Positions 16,352 to 24,805 of a stretch of DNA of 64,000 bases are shown one piece after another; within the stretch, counting starts at the first letter, position 1, and each line of letters opens with the position of its first letter. A model generated the notes under the pieces. That model was not told the origin of the DNA. It did no database searches and saw only the letters and a program-made list of their open reading frames with translations. The DNA lies in the NCBI GenBank assembly GCA_905234235.1, contig CAJOHN010000002.1, positions 101,863 through 165,862 on the forward strand. The letters are read 5' to 3'. Both the position numbers and the translations under genes were made by a program. This DNA is from an uncultured Selenomonadaceae bacterium (lineage in GTDB: Bacteria > Bacillota > Negativicutes > Selenomonadales > Selenomonadaceae).

Positions 16352-17266
16352 ATGATTTACACCGTAACTTTCAATCCCGCGATTGATTACATCATCCGGC
16401 TCGACAAGCTCACGACCGGCGCGATTAACCGCGTGACTTATGAACAAGTTCTTGGCGGCGGCAAGGGCGTCAATGTTTCAATCGTGCTCGGTAACTTGGG
16501 ACACAAATCGACGGCAACAGGTTTTCTCGCGGGCTTCACGGGTGATGAAATTGTTCGCCAGCTCCGCGACTTCAATGCCGCTGATGATTTCGTTAAGCTC
16601 GACGAGGGTTTCTCCCGCATCAATGTTAAAGTCAAAGCTGAAGTCGGCGGCGAAACCGAAATTAACGGGCAAGGTCCCAAAATCAGCGACGCCAAACGCG
16701 AAGAACTCTTCCAAAAACTCGAACAGCTCGGCGAGGGCGATACGCTGATTCTCTCCGGCTCAATCCCCAATACCCTTCCCGATGATATGTACGAACAAAC
16801 TCTCAGCCGCATTCAAGGCAAAGGCATTCGTTTCGTCGTCGACGCGGAAAAAGGGCTCTTGCTCAAAGTTTTGAAGTTCAATCCTTGGCTCATCAAACCT
16901 AACAATCACGAGCTCGGCGATATGTTCGGCGTCAAACTCAAAACCGACGAGGAAATTGTTACCTACGCCAAAAAGTTACAGGAGAAGGGCGCACGCAACG
17001 TTTTAATCTCGATGGCGGGCGACGGCGCAATTTTCGTTCCCGAAGGCGGCGAGACATTCTTTAAATCTCCGGCTCCGAAGGGTACGCTGGTTAATTCGGT
17101 CGGCGCAGGCGATTCGATGGTTGCGGGATTCGTCGCGGGCTATATTGAAAGTAACGGCGATTACGAACGCGCTTTCAAAATGGGACTTTGCACTGGTTCG
17201 GCGTCGGCTTTCTCGGAAAATCTTGCAACTCGTCCCGAAGTCGAGGCTCTGCTTAAAACAATCTGA
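16352..17266 (+). CDS. fruK: 1-phosphofructokinase
   Basis: FruK phosphorylates fructose 1-phosphate, the product of the fructose PTS, to fructose 1,6-bisphosphate. The 304-residue PfkB-family protein has the N-terminal TFNPAIDYIIRLD, the glycine motif GGGKGVNVSIVL, LSGSIPN and the C-terminal anion-hole/catalytic motif NSVGAGDSMVAGF. ATG at 16352 is chosen because AAGGGGG lies about eight bases upstream and the protein then begins MIYTVTFNPA as in the family; an earlier in-frame ATG sits inside the promoter. It heads a three-gene operon with two PTS proteins. No DeoR-type fruR repressor is present in the window. Confidence 0.94.
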   Translation: MIYTVTFNPAIDYIIRLDKLTTGAINRVTYEQVLGGGKGVNVSIVLGNLGHKSTATGFLAGFTGDEIVRQLRDFNAADDFVKLDEGFSRINVKVKAEVGGETEINGQGPKISDAKREELFQKLEQLGEGDTLILSGSIPNTLPDDMYEQTLSRIQGKGIRFVVDAEKGLLLKVLKFNPWLIKPNNHELGDMFGVKLKTDEEIVTYAKKLQEKGARNVLISMAGDGAIFVPEGGETFFKSPAPKGTLVNSVGAGDSMVAGFVAGYIESNGDYERAFKMGLCTGSASAFSENLATRPEVEALLKTI

Positions 17267-17305
17267 TAAACCCCCTTGCCAAATTCGACAAAGGAGGTTT
17301 CTCCA

Positions 17306-18190
17306 ATGGCAATGAAAATTACAAACTACATATCGAAAAAATCTATCGCGCTCAACGTGCACCCGACCGATAAAAACGAAGCGATTGATATGCTTGTCGA
17401 TTTGCTTATGACGGCGGGCTCAATCAAGGATAAGGCACTCGTTAAACGCGACATATTAAAACGCGAGGCTCAAGGCTCAACGGGTTTGGCGAACGGCTTG
17501 GCGACTCCGCACGCACAAAATAGTGCCGTTAAACGTCCGTCGATCTCGGTTATCACGGTTCCAGAAGGCGTCGAATTCAATTCAATGGACGGTAAGCCTG
17601 CGCGGCTGTTGATGTTGTTCGCGGCACCGGAGAAAGCCGACGATACCGCAATGACTAACATGGGGCGGCTTGCAGTTTTGCTTATGGACGACGAGTTCAA
17701 AGAAAATCTTATCAAAGCAAAGTCGCCCGCCGAAGTCATTAAGATTATCGACGACAAGGAAATTGCTCGCGCCCGTAGTGAGACGCCCGAACCCGACGTT
17801 TCTTCCAATACAAAGATTATCGCGGTCACGGCTTGCCCGACGGGAATTTCTTCGTCGTTTATGGCTCGCGAGTCTCTTAAACAGTGCGCCGAGAAATTGG
17901 GTTTGGCTATTCGCGTTGAAGTTCACGGCGCGGCGGGCGTCTATCACGCACTCACCGAAGAGGAAATTAAAAATGCCGACGTTGTCATTACTGCGGCGAG
18001 CCGGCGAATTCCCATGAAACGTTTCGACGGCAAGCTTATGATTCAAACGGCGGTCGGTACAGCCATTCGCAAGCCCGAACAACTTTTCAAGCGCATTAAA
18101 GAGGGGCAAGCGCAACCTTTCCAAGCCACAGAGGACGATGAAACTCTCGGCGAAAAACTTTTCAACAAAATCAAAAGCATTTTCTCTTAA
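17306..18190 (+). CDS. PTS fructose-type IIA-IIB protein without IIC
   Basis: This 294-residue soluble protein has a IIA domain (about 1-150, phosphorylatable His in GLATPHAQNS) and a IIB domain (about 168-265, Cys in TACPTGISSSFMA). It lacks a membrane IIC domain, which the next gene supplies together with its own IIA and IIB. The usual fructose IIB signature is CPTGIAHT; here AHT is replaced by SSS, so phosphotransfer specificity may differ. The ATG at 17306 follows AAAGGAGG at eight bases. It could be an extra phosphocarrier for the transporter or a regulatory paralogue; it resembles a degenerate duplicate of the first 270 residues of the downstream gene. Confidence 0.85.
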   Translation: MAMKITNYISKKSIALNVHPTDKNEAIDMLVDLLMTAGSIKDKALVKRDILKREAQGSTGLANGLATPHAQNSAVKRPSISVITVPEGVEFNSMDGKPARLLMLFAAPEKADDTAMTNMGRLAVLLMDDEFKENLIKAKSPAEVIKIIDDKEIARARSETPEPDVSSNTKIIAVTACPTGISSSFMARESLKQCAEKLGLAIRVEVHGAAGVYHALTEEEIKNADVVITAASRRIPMKRFDGKLMIQTAVGTAIRKPEQLFKRIKEGQAQPFQATEDDETLGEKLFNKIKSIFS

Positions 18191-18285
18191 CGTAAACAGT
18201 CGGCAAAGTCCGATTGAAATAACCCGTCGTCTGAACTGGCGGCGGCAGAAATTATTCATTTATTTTTGGTAAGGAGTAGTGCACT

Positions 18286-20214
18286 ATGAGAGTTACTGAT
18301 TTGCTCAAAAATGCAAGCATTGATCTCGGTGCCAAAGTCAAGGATAAACCCGATGCAATATCGCATTTGGTCGACTTGATGGAAAAGGGCGGCAACCTCA
18401 AGAACAAAGCACAGTATTTAAAAGACGTGCAAGCTCGCGAGGCGTCCGGCACAACCGGTCTCGGCGACGGCATTGCCACACCGCACGCAAAATCTGCGGG
18501 CGTTAAGGCTCCCGGTCTCGCCGCAATGACTATCCCAGAAGGTATCGACTTCGAGTCGATGGACGGCAACCCTGCGCGGTTATTCTTCGCAATCGCGGCA
18601 CCCGACGGCGGCAACGATGAACATTTAATGATTTTGTCGAAGCTCGCCACAATGGTTATGGATCCCGACTTCAAAGAGGCTCTTATCAAAGCCACCACGA
18701 AGGAAGAATTCCTCAAGATTATCGACGACAAAGAAGACGGCAAATTCCAAGCTCCCGCCGACTCTGCAAACGCCGCGCCTGCTCCGACTGCTGACCACAT
18801 TCAAATCTTAGCAGTCACGGCTTGCCCGACGGGTATCGCGCATACGTTCATGGCGGCTGAAAGTCTGGAGCAACACGCTAAGAAACGTGGCATTTCGATT
18901 AAGGTTGAGACGAACGGCTCCGGCGGCGCGAAGAATGTTCTGACGGCTGAAGAAATTGCTAAGGCGGACGGAATTATCGTTGCGGCTGATAAAAATGTCG
19001 CGATGGCTCGTTTCGACGGCAAGAAAGTTGTTATCACCAAAGTTGCCGACGGTATCAACAAAGCTGACGAACTCATTGACCGCGCACTCGGCGGAAATGC
19101 TCCCGTTTATCACGCAAAAGCGGGTGAATCTGCAGGTGACGCTGGCGGCGGTGGCGGCGAGAATGAAAGTATCGGTCGCCAAGTTTATAAGCATTTGATG
19201 AACGGCGTATCGCATATGTTACCGTTTGTTATCGGCGGCGGTATCTTAATTGCGATTTCCTTCTTGATTGACGGCGCGAGCGTTGATTTGAACAGCTTAC
19301 CCGCTGAAGAACGTAGCAAATTCGGTTCGATAACTCCTGCCGCCGCAACGTTTATGGGAATTGGCGGCGCGTCCTTCGGATTCATGTTGCCTGTCCTCGC
19401 GGGATTTATTTCAATGTCAATCTCTGACCGCCCCGGACTGGCGGCGGGCTTTGTTGGCGGCGCACTTTCTGCTTCCAACGGCTCCGGTTTCTTGGGCGCA
19501 TTGCTTGCAGGCTTCCTCGCCGGCTTCATCGTCAACTGGCTCAAAAAGGCTCTCAGCGTTCTGCCCGCCTCTCTCGAAGGTACTAAGCCCATTCTGTTTT
19601 ATCCGCTTTTGGGCGTCCTGCTGATTGGTTTGATTTGTAATTTCGTTATCGGTCCGCCTGTCGCGGGTATCAACGAGGCTCTCAAGAATACTCTTGCCAA
19701 CATGGATCCCAATGCAAAACTCGTTATGGGCGCGGTTATCGGCGGCATGATGGCTGTCGACATGGGCGGTCCTTTGAACAAAGCGGCTTATGTCACGGGC
19801 GTCGGCTTGCTGGCTGACGGTAACTATTACGTTATTGCGGCGGCTATGGCGGGCGGCATGGTTCCTCCGATTGCCATTGCACTCGCGACGATTTTTTTCA
19901 AGAACAAGTTCACCAAGAACGAACAGAAAACTACCGCAACGAATATTATCATGGGCTTGTCGTTCATCACTGAAGGCGCGATACCTTTTGCGGCAGGCGA
20001 CCCGCTCCACGTCATACCCGCTTGCGTTGTCGGCTCAGGTATAACAGGTGCACTCGTCATGATGTTTGACTGCACACTTATGGCTCCTCACGGCGGAATT
20101 TTCGTCGTCCCGACTATCGGCAATCCGTTGGGATATTTGGCGGCTATTGCTATCGGTTCGGTTATCGGTTGCGTGATTCTCGGCTTTATCAGAAAACCCA
20201 GACCTCAAGACTGA
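18286..20214 (+). CDS. fruA: PTS fructose transporter IIABC
   Basis: The 642-residue protein takes up and phosphorylates fructose at C1. In order: IIA (1-150, His in GIATPHAKS), a Pro/Ala linker, IIB (about 172-265, Cys in TACPTGIAHTFMAAES), then an acidic/Gly-rich linker and IIC (about 300-640) with many membrane segments, including FGFMLPVLAGFISMSISDRPG and the substrate-loop region FITEGAIPFAAGDP typical of the family. It follows the soluble IIA-IIB paralogue by 95 bases and is the last gene of the operon, closed by the hairpin at 20240-20276. Substrate class is firm from fruK linkage; a role with related ketohexoses is not excluded. Confidence 0.94.
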   Translation: MRVTDLLKNASIDLGAKVKDKPDAISHLVDLMEKGGNLKNKAQYLKDVQAREASGTTGLGDGIATPHAKSAGVKAPGLAAMTIPEGIDFESMDGNPARLFFAIAAPDGGNDEHLMILSKLATMVMDPDFKEALIKATTKEEFLKIIDDKEDGKFQAPADSANAAPAPTADHIQILAVTACPTGIAHTFMAAESLEQHAKKRGISIKVETNGSGGAKNVLTAEEIAKADGIIVAADKNVAMARFDGKKVVITKVADGINKADELIDRALGGNAPVYHAKAGESAGDAGGGGGENESIGRQVYKHLMNGVSHMLPFVIGGGILIAISFLIDGASVDLNSLPAEERSKFGSITPAAATFMGIGGASFGFMLPVLAGFISMSISDRPGLAAGFVGGALSASNGSGFLGALLAGFLAGFIVNWLKKALSVLPASLEGTKPILFYPLLGVLLIGLICNFVIGPPVAGINEALKNTLANMDPNAKLVMGAVIGGMMAVDMGGPLNKAAYVTGVGLLADGNYYVIAAAMAGGMVPPIAIALATIFFKNKFTKNEQKTTATNIIMGLSFITEGAIPFAAGDPLHVIPACVVGSGITGALVMMFDCTLMAPHGGIFVVPTIGNPLGYLAAIAIGSVIGCVILGFIRKPRPQD

Positions 20215-20239
20215 TAAATAATTTTACCAGATAAAAAAA

Positions 20240-20276
20240 GGCGGCAGGCTCAAAGGCTTGTCGCCAAATTTTTTTT
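20240..20276 (+). terminator. Terminator of the fructose operon
   Basis: GGCGGCAGGC pairs with GGCTTGTCGCC across a TCAAA loop, followed by AAATTTTTTTT. A-run upstream makes it usable from the other side for the convergent phosphodiesterase gene. Confidence 0.8.
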
Positions 20277-20281
20277 GCTCA

Positions 20282-20767
20282 TTAACGGTGTTTCATGCGG
20301 ACGACGGTAATACGCGGGTCGGAACCCTTATCGAGCTCCATAACCATAAAAGAACCGCGAGTGTCATCTCTTGGGCGCGAGGCACTGCCGGGATTTAAAA
20401 TGATAGGCGGACCGATTAAATATTCCACAATATGAGTATGCCCGTAGACGGCGATGTCGGCATTCTGAGATTCAGCCGCTTCCATTATGTATTCCTGCGT
20501 ATAACGAACACCATAATTATGACCGTGCGTGATAAATATTCTGTGATCTTCCGCCTCGATGATTCGTTCGTATTTGATATTCGGCGTAGGCCAATCGCAA
20601 TTACCGGCGACGCCAAAAACCGGAACGTTAAGTAATGATTGCAAATACTCTGCGTCGGGCGTGCAGTCGCCCATGTGTAGCCACATGTCCATATTTTGCG
20701 CGATGCTCACTGCTTGGTCTATCGACGACCAATTTCCGTGCGTGTCGCTTATAAGTCCAATCTTCAT
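20282..20767 (-). CDS. YfcE/MJ0936-family metallophosphoesterase
   Basis: The 161-residue protein is a small calcineurin-like phosphodiesterase. Motifs for the two-metal site are in order: GLISDTHGN, HMGDC, VAGNCDW, FITHGHNYGVRY and VYGHTHIVEY. Such proteins hydrolyse phosphodiesters such as bis-pNPP in vitro; the physiological substrate is usually unknown. The ATG overlaps the stop of rdgB (ATGA), so it is translationally coupled to the house-cleaning nucleotidase, an arrangement common in Firmicutes. Confidence 0.9.
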   Translation of the reverse strand: MKIGLISDTHGNWSSIDQAVSIAQNMDMWLHMGDCTPDAEYLQSLLNVPVFGVAGNCDWPTPNIKYERIIEAEDHRIFITHGHNYGVRYTQEYIMEAAESQNADIAVYGHTHIVEYLIGPPIILNPGSASRPRDDTRGSFMVMELDKGSDPRITVVRMKHR

Positions 20768-21357
20768 CGGAAACGCCTCTTTAACTCTAAAATCATTGCT
20801 TTAAGTGCTGCGCCGCGATGACTGATTAAATTTTTTTCGTCGACGGGGAGTTGAGCCATAGTGCGCCGCTCATCAATGTAAAAATACGGGTCGTAGCCAA
20901 AACCGCCGTTGCCTTGCGCGACGATTTTTATTGTTCCACAAATCTTGCCGGTTGTCAAAAGTTCCGTGCCGTCGGTGTCGACGAATGCCAATGCACAACG
21001 ATAATCCGCCGCCGATTCTTCAACGCCAATTTTTTTCAGCTCGTCGAGAAGCTTTTGATTATTGGTAGCGTCGTCGGCGTGATAGCCCGCGAACCGCGCA
21101 GAGTAAACGCCGGGTAATCCTCCAAGCGCGTCGACTTCAAGCCCCGAATCATCGGCAAGGCAGGCAAGCCCCGTTTGTTCGCGGAAAAATTTTGCTTTGA
21201 TTAATGCATTCTCCTCGAAAGTCGCGCCGTCCTCCACAGCGTCAGGCAATTCTTTAAAATCGGCGAGCGATAAAATTTCCAGCGGCAAACTTCGGAGGAT
21301 AAGGCGCATTTCTTTGACTTTATCCAAATTCTTCGACGCGAGCACAATTTTTTTCAT
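20764..21357 (-). CDS. rdgB: XTP/dITP diphosphatase (RdgB/HAM1)
   Basis: RdgB removes deaminated purine triphosphates (XTP, dITP) from the nucleotide pool. The 197-residue protein has the N-terminal SKNLDKVKEMRLIL, the acidic catalytic region CLADDSGLEVDALGGLPGVYSARFAG and the C-terminal GFGYDPYFY with ISHRGAALK. ATG at 21357 is chosen because AGGAGGAGG lies just upstream and the N-terminus MKKIVLASKN matches the family; an earlier in-frame start would add 16 unrelated residues. It lies 55 bases after rph and overlaps the phosphodiesterase gene, an operon of nucleotide and RNA housekeeping. Confidence 0.94.
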   Translation of the reverse strand: MKKIVLASKNLDKVKEMRLILRSLPLEILSLADFKELPDAVEDGATFEENALIKAKFFREQTGLACLADDSGLEVDALGGLPGVYSARFAGYHADDATNNQKLLDELKKIGVEESAADYRCALAFVDTDGTELLTTGKICGTIKIVAQGNGGFGYDPYFYIDERRTMAQLPVDEKNLISHRGAALKAMILELKRRFR

Positions 21358-21412
21358 GATTAACCTCCTCCTCTCTTGAATCGTTTTTAAATCTTTGACG
21401 GGCATTAAAAAT

Positions 21413-22150
21413 TCAGCCGACTCGCCCGACTCTCCAAACTAAATCTCTGCCGAGCGCGTCTTTCTGCATGGAAATCAATTCGGCGATACCGCCCTCCGCC
21501 AAATCCAAAAGTTCATTGAGTTGCGAGCGCGTAAAAGCTTTTTTCTCGGCAGTTATCTGCACTTCGACGAGTTCGCCCGCGCCCGTCATCACGACATTAC
21601 AATCAGCCGCCGCCGTCGAATCCTCCGCGTAACATAAATCCAAAAGTTTTTCACCGTCTTGGGAAATGCCCGCCGAAATCGCCGCGACGAAATCTTTAAC
21701 CGGAAAGACGCCGCCGACTTTGTAAATCGTCTCGCAAGCCTCAACTAACGCAACGAATGCTCCCGTTATCGACGCTGTACGCGTGCCGCCGTCCGCCTGC
21801 AAAACGTCGCAATCAACTATTATCGAACGTTCGCCGATAGCTGATAAATCAGTCACTGCGCGGAGGGCTCGTCCGATAAGCCGCTGAATCTCCATCGTCC
21901 TGCCACTGATTTTTGAACGTTCGCGGGAATTCCTTTCCGCCGTCGCGCCCGGCAACATCGAATATTCCGCGTTAAGCCAACCCGTGCCCGTCCCCTTTAA
22001 AAACGCCGGAACTTTATCCTCAATCGTCGCCGCGCAGAGAACTTTGGTATTGCCGACTTCAATCAGTGCCGAGCCCGCAGGAAATTTTTGCGCCCGCCGT
22101 TCCAAATAAACTTCGCGCATTTCGTCAGCTCGCCGCCTGTCTATTCTCAA
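21413..22150 (-). CDS. rph: Ribonuclease PH
   Basis: RNase PH trims the 3' ends of tRNA precursors by phosphorolysis. The 245-residue protein has [19 protein letters not shown], the phosphate-binding region with [21 protein letters not shown] and [21 protein letters not shown]. The start is TTG at 22150: GGGAGGTGAGG precedes it, the protein then begins [14 protein letters not shown] as in homologues, and the length matches (about 240-250). An ATG at 22198 would add 16 residues overlapping the -10 region of the promoter at 22188-22216. Confidence 0.94.
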   Translation of the reverse strand: MRIDRRRADEMREVYLERRAQKFPAGSALIEVGNTKVLCAATIEDKVPAFLKGTGTGWLNAEYSMLPGATAERNSRERSKISGRTMEIQRLIGRALRAVTDLSAIGERSIIVDCDVLQADGGTRTASITGAFVALVEACETIYKVGGVFPVKDFVAAISAGISQDGEKLLDLCYAEDSTAAADCNVVMTGAGELVEVQITAEKKAFTRSQLNELLDLAEGGIAELISMQKDALGRDLVWRVGRVG

Positions 22151-22187
22151 TTCCTCACCTCCCGTTAAATAATCAGATAGCCTGCAT

Positions 22188-22216
22188 ATTGTACACAAAA
22201 ATTTTTAGAGCCGCAA
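22188..22216 (-). promoter_or_regulatory. Sigma-70 promoter for rph-rdgB-phosphodiesterase
   Basis: Minus-strand TTGCGG, 17 bases, TACAAT. Confidence 0.6.
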
Positions 22217-22246
22217 CGTTTTATTAAGATTTTGTTAGAGGCGTGA

Positions 22247-22275
22247 TTGACGAGGCTAAGCGGCTGTTGTAAAAT
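22247..22275 (+). promoter_or_regulatory. Sigma-70 promoter for tagO/wecA-wecB
   Basis: TTGACG, 17 bases, TAAAAT, about 35 bases upstream of the ATG at 22310. Confidence 0.7.
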
Positions 22276-22309
22276 CCTTGCAGAAATTTTGAACAGGGCG
22301 GTTGATTAA

Positions 22310-23362
22310 ATGCCGATATATTTCTGGGCGTTCGTGGTTGCGACGGTTGTCGTACTGATTGTGACTCCGGCAGTGATTTTGTTAGCGCGCAAAACGGGTG
22401 CAATGGACGCGCCTAATGCCCGAAAAGTTCATAAGAAACCGATACCGCGAATCGGCGGACTGGCGATTTACTTAGGCTTTTTAATGTCGATAATTTTTAT
22501 CGCGGCGAAGTTCGGGCTTGACGGCGAACAAGTCAAAGAAACTATCGGGCTTGTAATTTCGGGCAGTTTAATTGTCGCGCTCGGACTAGTCGACGATTAT
22601 AAAAATCTCCCCGCCAAGATAAAATTGCTTGGACAAATCTGCGCGGCGGCGGTTTTAGTTTTAATCTTCGACGTGCGGATAGATTTCGTGACGGATCCGT
22701 TCGGCGATTATTTTTACTTTGATAATCTTCCGATACCGTACCTCGCGATACCGATAACAATGTTTTGGCTGGTCGGGCTGACGAACACGGTAAATTTAAT
22801 CGACGGGCTTGACGGCTTGGCGGCGGGCGTTTCAACTATAGCGTCGTTCACAATCATGTTGGTCGCGCTTGAACAGAATTTTATTTTGGTCGCGGTGATG
22901 ACGGCGGCATTAGCGGGGGCGGCGTTCGGCTTTTTGAAATACAATTTTCATCCCGCGAAAATTTTCATGGGCGATACGGGCTCAATGTTCTTGGGATTTA
23001 TGTTGGCGGGAATTTCAGTGACGGGCGCGGTTAAATCGGTTGCGACAATCGCGCTTATCGTCCCGATATTTGCATTGGGCTTGCCAATCTTAGACACGAC
23101 GTTTGCGATAATCAGAAGACTGCGCGGGGGCGTCCCGATATTCAAGCCCGATAAAGGACATCTTCACCACAGACTTTTAAGCGTAGGCTTTTCGCAATGT
23201 CAAGCGGTTTTGTTAATGTATGTTATCAGCGCGTTGTTTGGATTGAGTGCAATAGCGTTGACGGCGGTCAGCAGTCAAATCGCGGTTTTGATTTTAGTTG
23301 TCGTAGTCGTGGCGATAATTTACGGCGTAAAAAAATTGGGCATAGCTCGTCCGGCTAATTAG
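22310..23362 (+). CDS. wecA: Undecaprenyl-phosphate GlcNAc-1-phosphate transferase
   Basis: The 350-residue membrane protein belongs to the MraY/WecA/TagO family, which moves a sugar 1-phosphate from a UDP-sugar to undecaprenyl phosphate to begin an envelope glycan. It has about ten membrane segments. Cytosolic loops contain NARKVHKKPIPRIGG, LVDDYKNLPAK, NLIDGLDGLAAG, FMGDTGSMFLG and the C-terminal basic loop KPDKGHLHHRLL, all family motifs that bind magnesium and substrate. The short linker after the last loop and GlcNAc epimerase gene next door favour UDP-GlcNAc as donor. In a diderm Firmicute it could start O-antigen or another surface polymer. Confidence 0.92.
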   Translation: MPIYFWAFVVATVVVLIVTPAVILLARKTGAMDAPNARKVHKKPIPRIGGLAIYLGFLMSIIFIAAKFGLDGEQVKETIGLVISGSLIVALGLVDDYKNLPAKIKLLGQICAAAVLVLIFDVRIDFVTDPFGDYFYFDNLPIPYLAIPITMFWLVGLTNTVNLIDGLDGLAAGVSTIASFTIMLVALEQNFILVAVMTAALAGAAFGFLKYNFHPAKIFMGDTGSMFLGFMLAGISVTGAVKSVATIALIVPIFALGLPILDTTFAIIRRLRGGVPIFKPDKGHLHHRLLSVGFSQCQAVLLMYVISALFGLSAIALTAVSSQIAVLILVVVVVAIIYGVKKLGIARPAN

Positions 23363-23371
23363 GAGATAGTC

Positions 23372-24505
23372 ATGAAAAAATTAAAAGTCATGTCGATATT
23401 CGGCACGCGCCCCGAAGCAATTAAAATGGCTCCCGTCGTGTTGGAACTCGGCAAATATCCGCAAGTAGAATCACTCGTGGCAGTGACGGCGCAACATCGG
23501 GAAATGCTCGACCAAGTGCTAAATTTATTCGGCATACGTCCCGACTTCGATTTAAATATCATGTCGACGGGGCAAACTTTGTTCGACATAACGAGCCGCG
23601 CACTTTTGGGCTTGGATAAAATTTTAACGGAGGCAAAACCCGACGTAGTTTTAGTTCACGGCGACACCACAACGACTTTCGCGGGGGCATTGGCGGCGTA
23701 CTATCATCAAATTGAAGTCGGACACGTCGAGGCTGGACTTCGCACGCGCAATAAATTTTCGCCTTACCCCGAAGAAATGAATCGCCGATTGACGGGCGCA
23801 CTTGCCGATTTAAATTTTGCTCCGACGCCGACGGCTAAAGAAAATCTCCTTCGCGAGAATGTTGACGCCGATAAAATTTTCGTGACGGGCAACACGGTTA
23901 TCGACGCGCTTTATCAGACCGTCCGCGCAGATTTTGAATTCCCGAACGTCGACGCCGATAAAAGGATTATTCTTGTCACGACGCACCGCCGCGAAAATTT
24001 AGGCGAACCCTTGCGGCAAGTTTATAAGGCGTTGAAATCTTTGGTTGAGGAATTCCCCGACGTTGAAGTAATTTTCCCCGTCCATAAAAATCCTAAAGTC
24101 CGCGCAGTCGTCAATGAGGAACTCGGCGGGCTTGATAGAATTTATCTGATTGACCCGCTGGATTATGAACCGTTTGCAAACTTGATGAATCGGGCGACGT
24201 TGATATTGACGGATTCGGGCGGCATACAGGAAGAAGCTCCCGCTCTCGGCAAACCTGTTTTAGTTCTACGCGACACGACGGAACGCCCTGAGGCAGTCGA
24301 CGCGGGCACGGTTAAATTAATCGGCACGAATCAAGCCAAAGTTTACGACGCGGCGAAATTATTACTCACGGACGCGGCGGAGTATAAAAAAATGGCGGAG
24401 GCGCAAAGTCCTTACGGCGACGGACACGCGGCGGAGAGAATTGTTAAGGCTCTGTTGTGGCGGCACGGAATTTTAAGCGAACGCCCTATAGAATTTTTTT
24501 CTTGA
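23372..24505 (+). CDS. wecB: UDP-GlcNAc 2-epimerase (non-hydrolysing)
   Basis: WecB/MnaA converts UDP-GlcNAc to UDP-ManNAc for envelope glycans. The 377-residue protein begins IFGTRPEAIKMAPVV and carries VHGDTTTTFAGALAAYYHQIEVGHVEAGLRT in two segments, PEEMNRR, TTHRRENLGEP, FPVHKNPKVR and LTDSGGIQEEAPALGKPVLVLRDTTERPEA, the nucleotide-binding and catalytic set. It follows the TagO/WecA gene after nine bases with an AGGAGA site, so the two are one transcript. Its stop codon TGA lies inside the -35 box of the tRNA promoter. Confidence 0.95.
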   Translation: MKKLKVMSIFGTRPEAIKMAPVVLELGKYPQVESLVAVTAQHREMLDQVLNLFGIRPDFDLNIMSTGQTLFDITSRALLGLDKILTEAKPDVVLVHGDTTTTFAGALAAYYHQIEVGHVEAGLRTRNKFSPYPEEMNRRLTGALADLNFAPTPTAKENLLRENVDADKIFVTGNTVIDALYQTVRADFEFPNVDADKRIILVTTHRRENLGEPLRQVYKALKSLVEEFPDVEVIFPVHKNPKVRAVVNEELGGLDRIYLIDPLDYEPFANLMNRATLILTDSGGIQEEAPALGKPVLVLRDTTERPEAVDAGTVKLIGTNQAKVYDAAKLLLTDAAEYKKMAEAQSPYGDGHAAERIVKALLWRHGILSERPIEFFS

Positions 24506-24530
24506 CAGCCTGCGCGGAGTGTGGTATAAA
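24502..24530 (+). promoter_or_regulatory. Consensus promoter of the tRNA-Thr gene
   Basis: TTGACA (24502-24507), 17 bases, TATAAA (24525-24530). The -35 box contains the wecB stop codon. Confidence 0.8.
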
Positions 24531-24552
24531 TCAGCGCGTTAAGTTGATTCAC

Positions 24553-24628
24553 GCCGACTTAGCTCAGTTGGTAGAGCAGCGCATTCGTAATGCGCAGGTC
24601 GTCAGTTCGAGTCTGACAGTCGGCTCCA
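24553..24628 (+). tRNA. tRNA-Thr (anticodon CGU)
   Basis: A complete cloverleaf: acceptor GCCGACT pairs with AGTCGGC, D-arm region TAGCTCAGTTGGTAGAGC, anticodon arm GCGCA-TTCGTAA-TGCGC, T-arm containing GTTCGAGTC, discriminator T and an encoded CCA. The anticodon CGT reads ACG threonine codons. Confidence 0.96.
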
Positions 24629-24640
24629 TAAAGAAATTTC

Positions 24641-24668
24641 AAGCCTCGATGAAACGTCGGGGCTTTCG
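24641..24668 (+). terminator. Probable terminator of the tRNA gene
   Basis: AAGCCTCGA pairs with TCGGGGCTT across TGAAACG; the T-run is short and interrupted, so efficiency is uncertain. Confidence 0.5.
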
Positions 24669-24753
24669 TGCTTGTAACATAAAAATTTTTATCTCGTCAA
24701 CACGGCGGGATTTTTTTGTTAAAAAATTTTCTGCCAATTCGACAGGAAAAATT

Positions 24754-24784
24754 TAGGGAATAGGGAATAGGGAACAGGGATTAG
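24754..24784. repeat. Degenerate GGGAATA tandem repeat
   Basis: TAGGGAATAGGGAATAGGGAACAGGGAT: four 7-base units just before the ribosome site of the phosphohexomutase gene. It is the opposite-orientation relative of the repeat at 551-594. Confidence 0.7.
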
Positions 24785-24805
24785 AATTAAAGGAGCGGTT
24801 GCAAT

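Noticed and set aside
19417..20010. Antisense frame opposite the PTS IIC region
   Set aside because: It lacks a ribosome site and family motifs and lies within a well-supported transporter domain.
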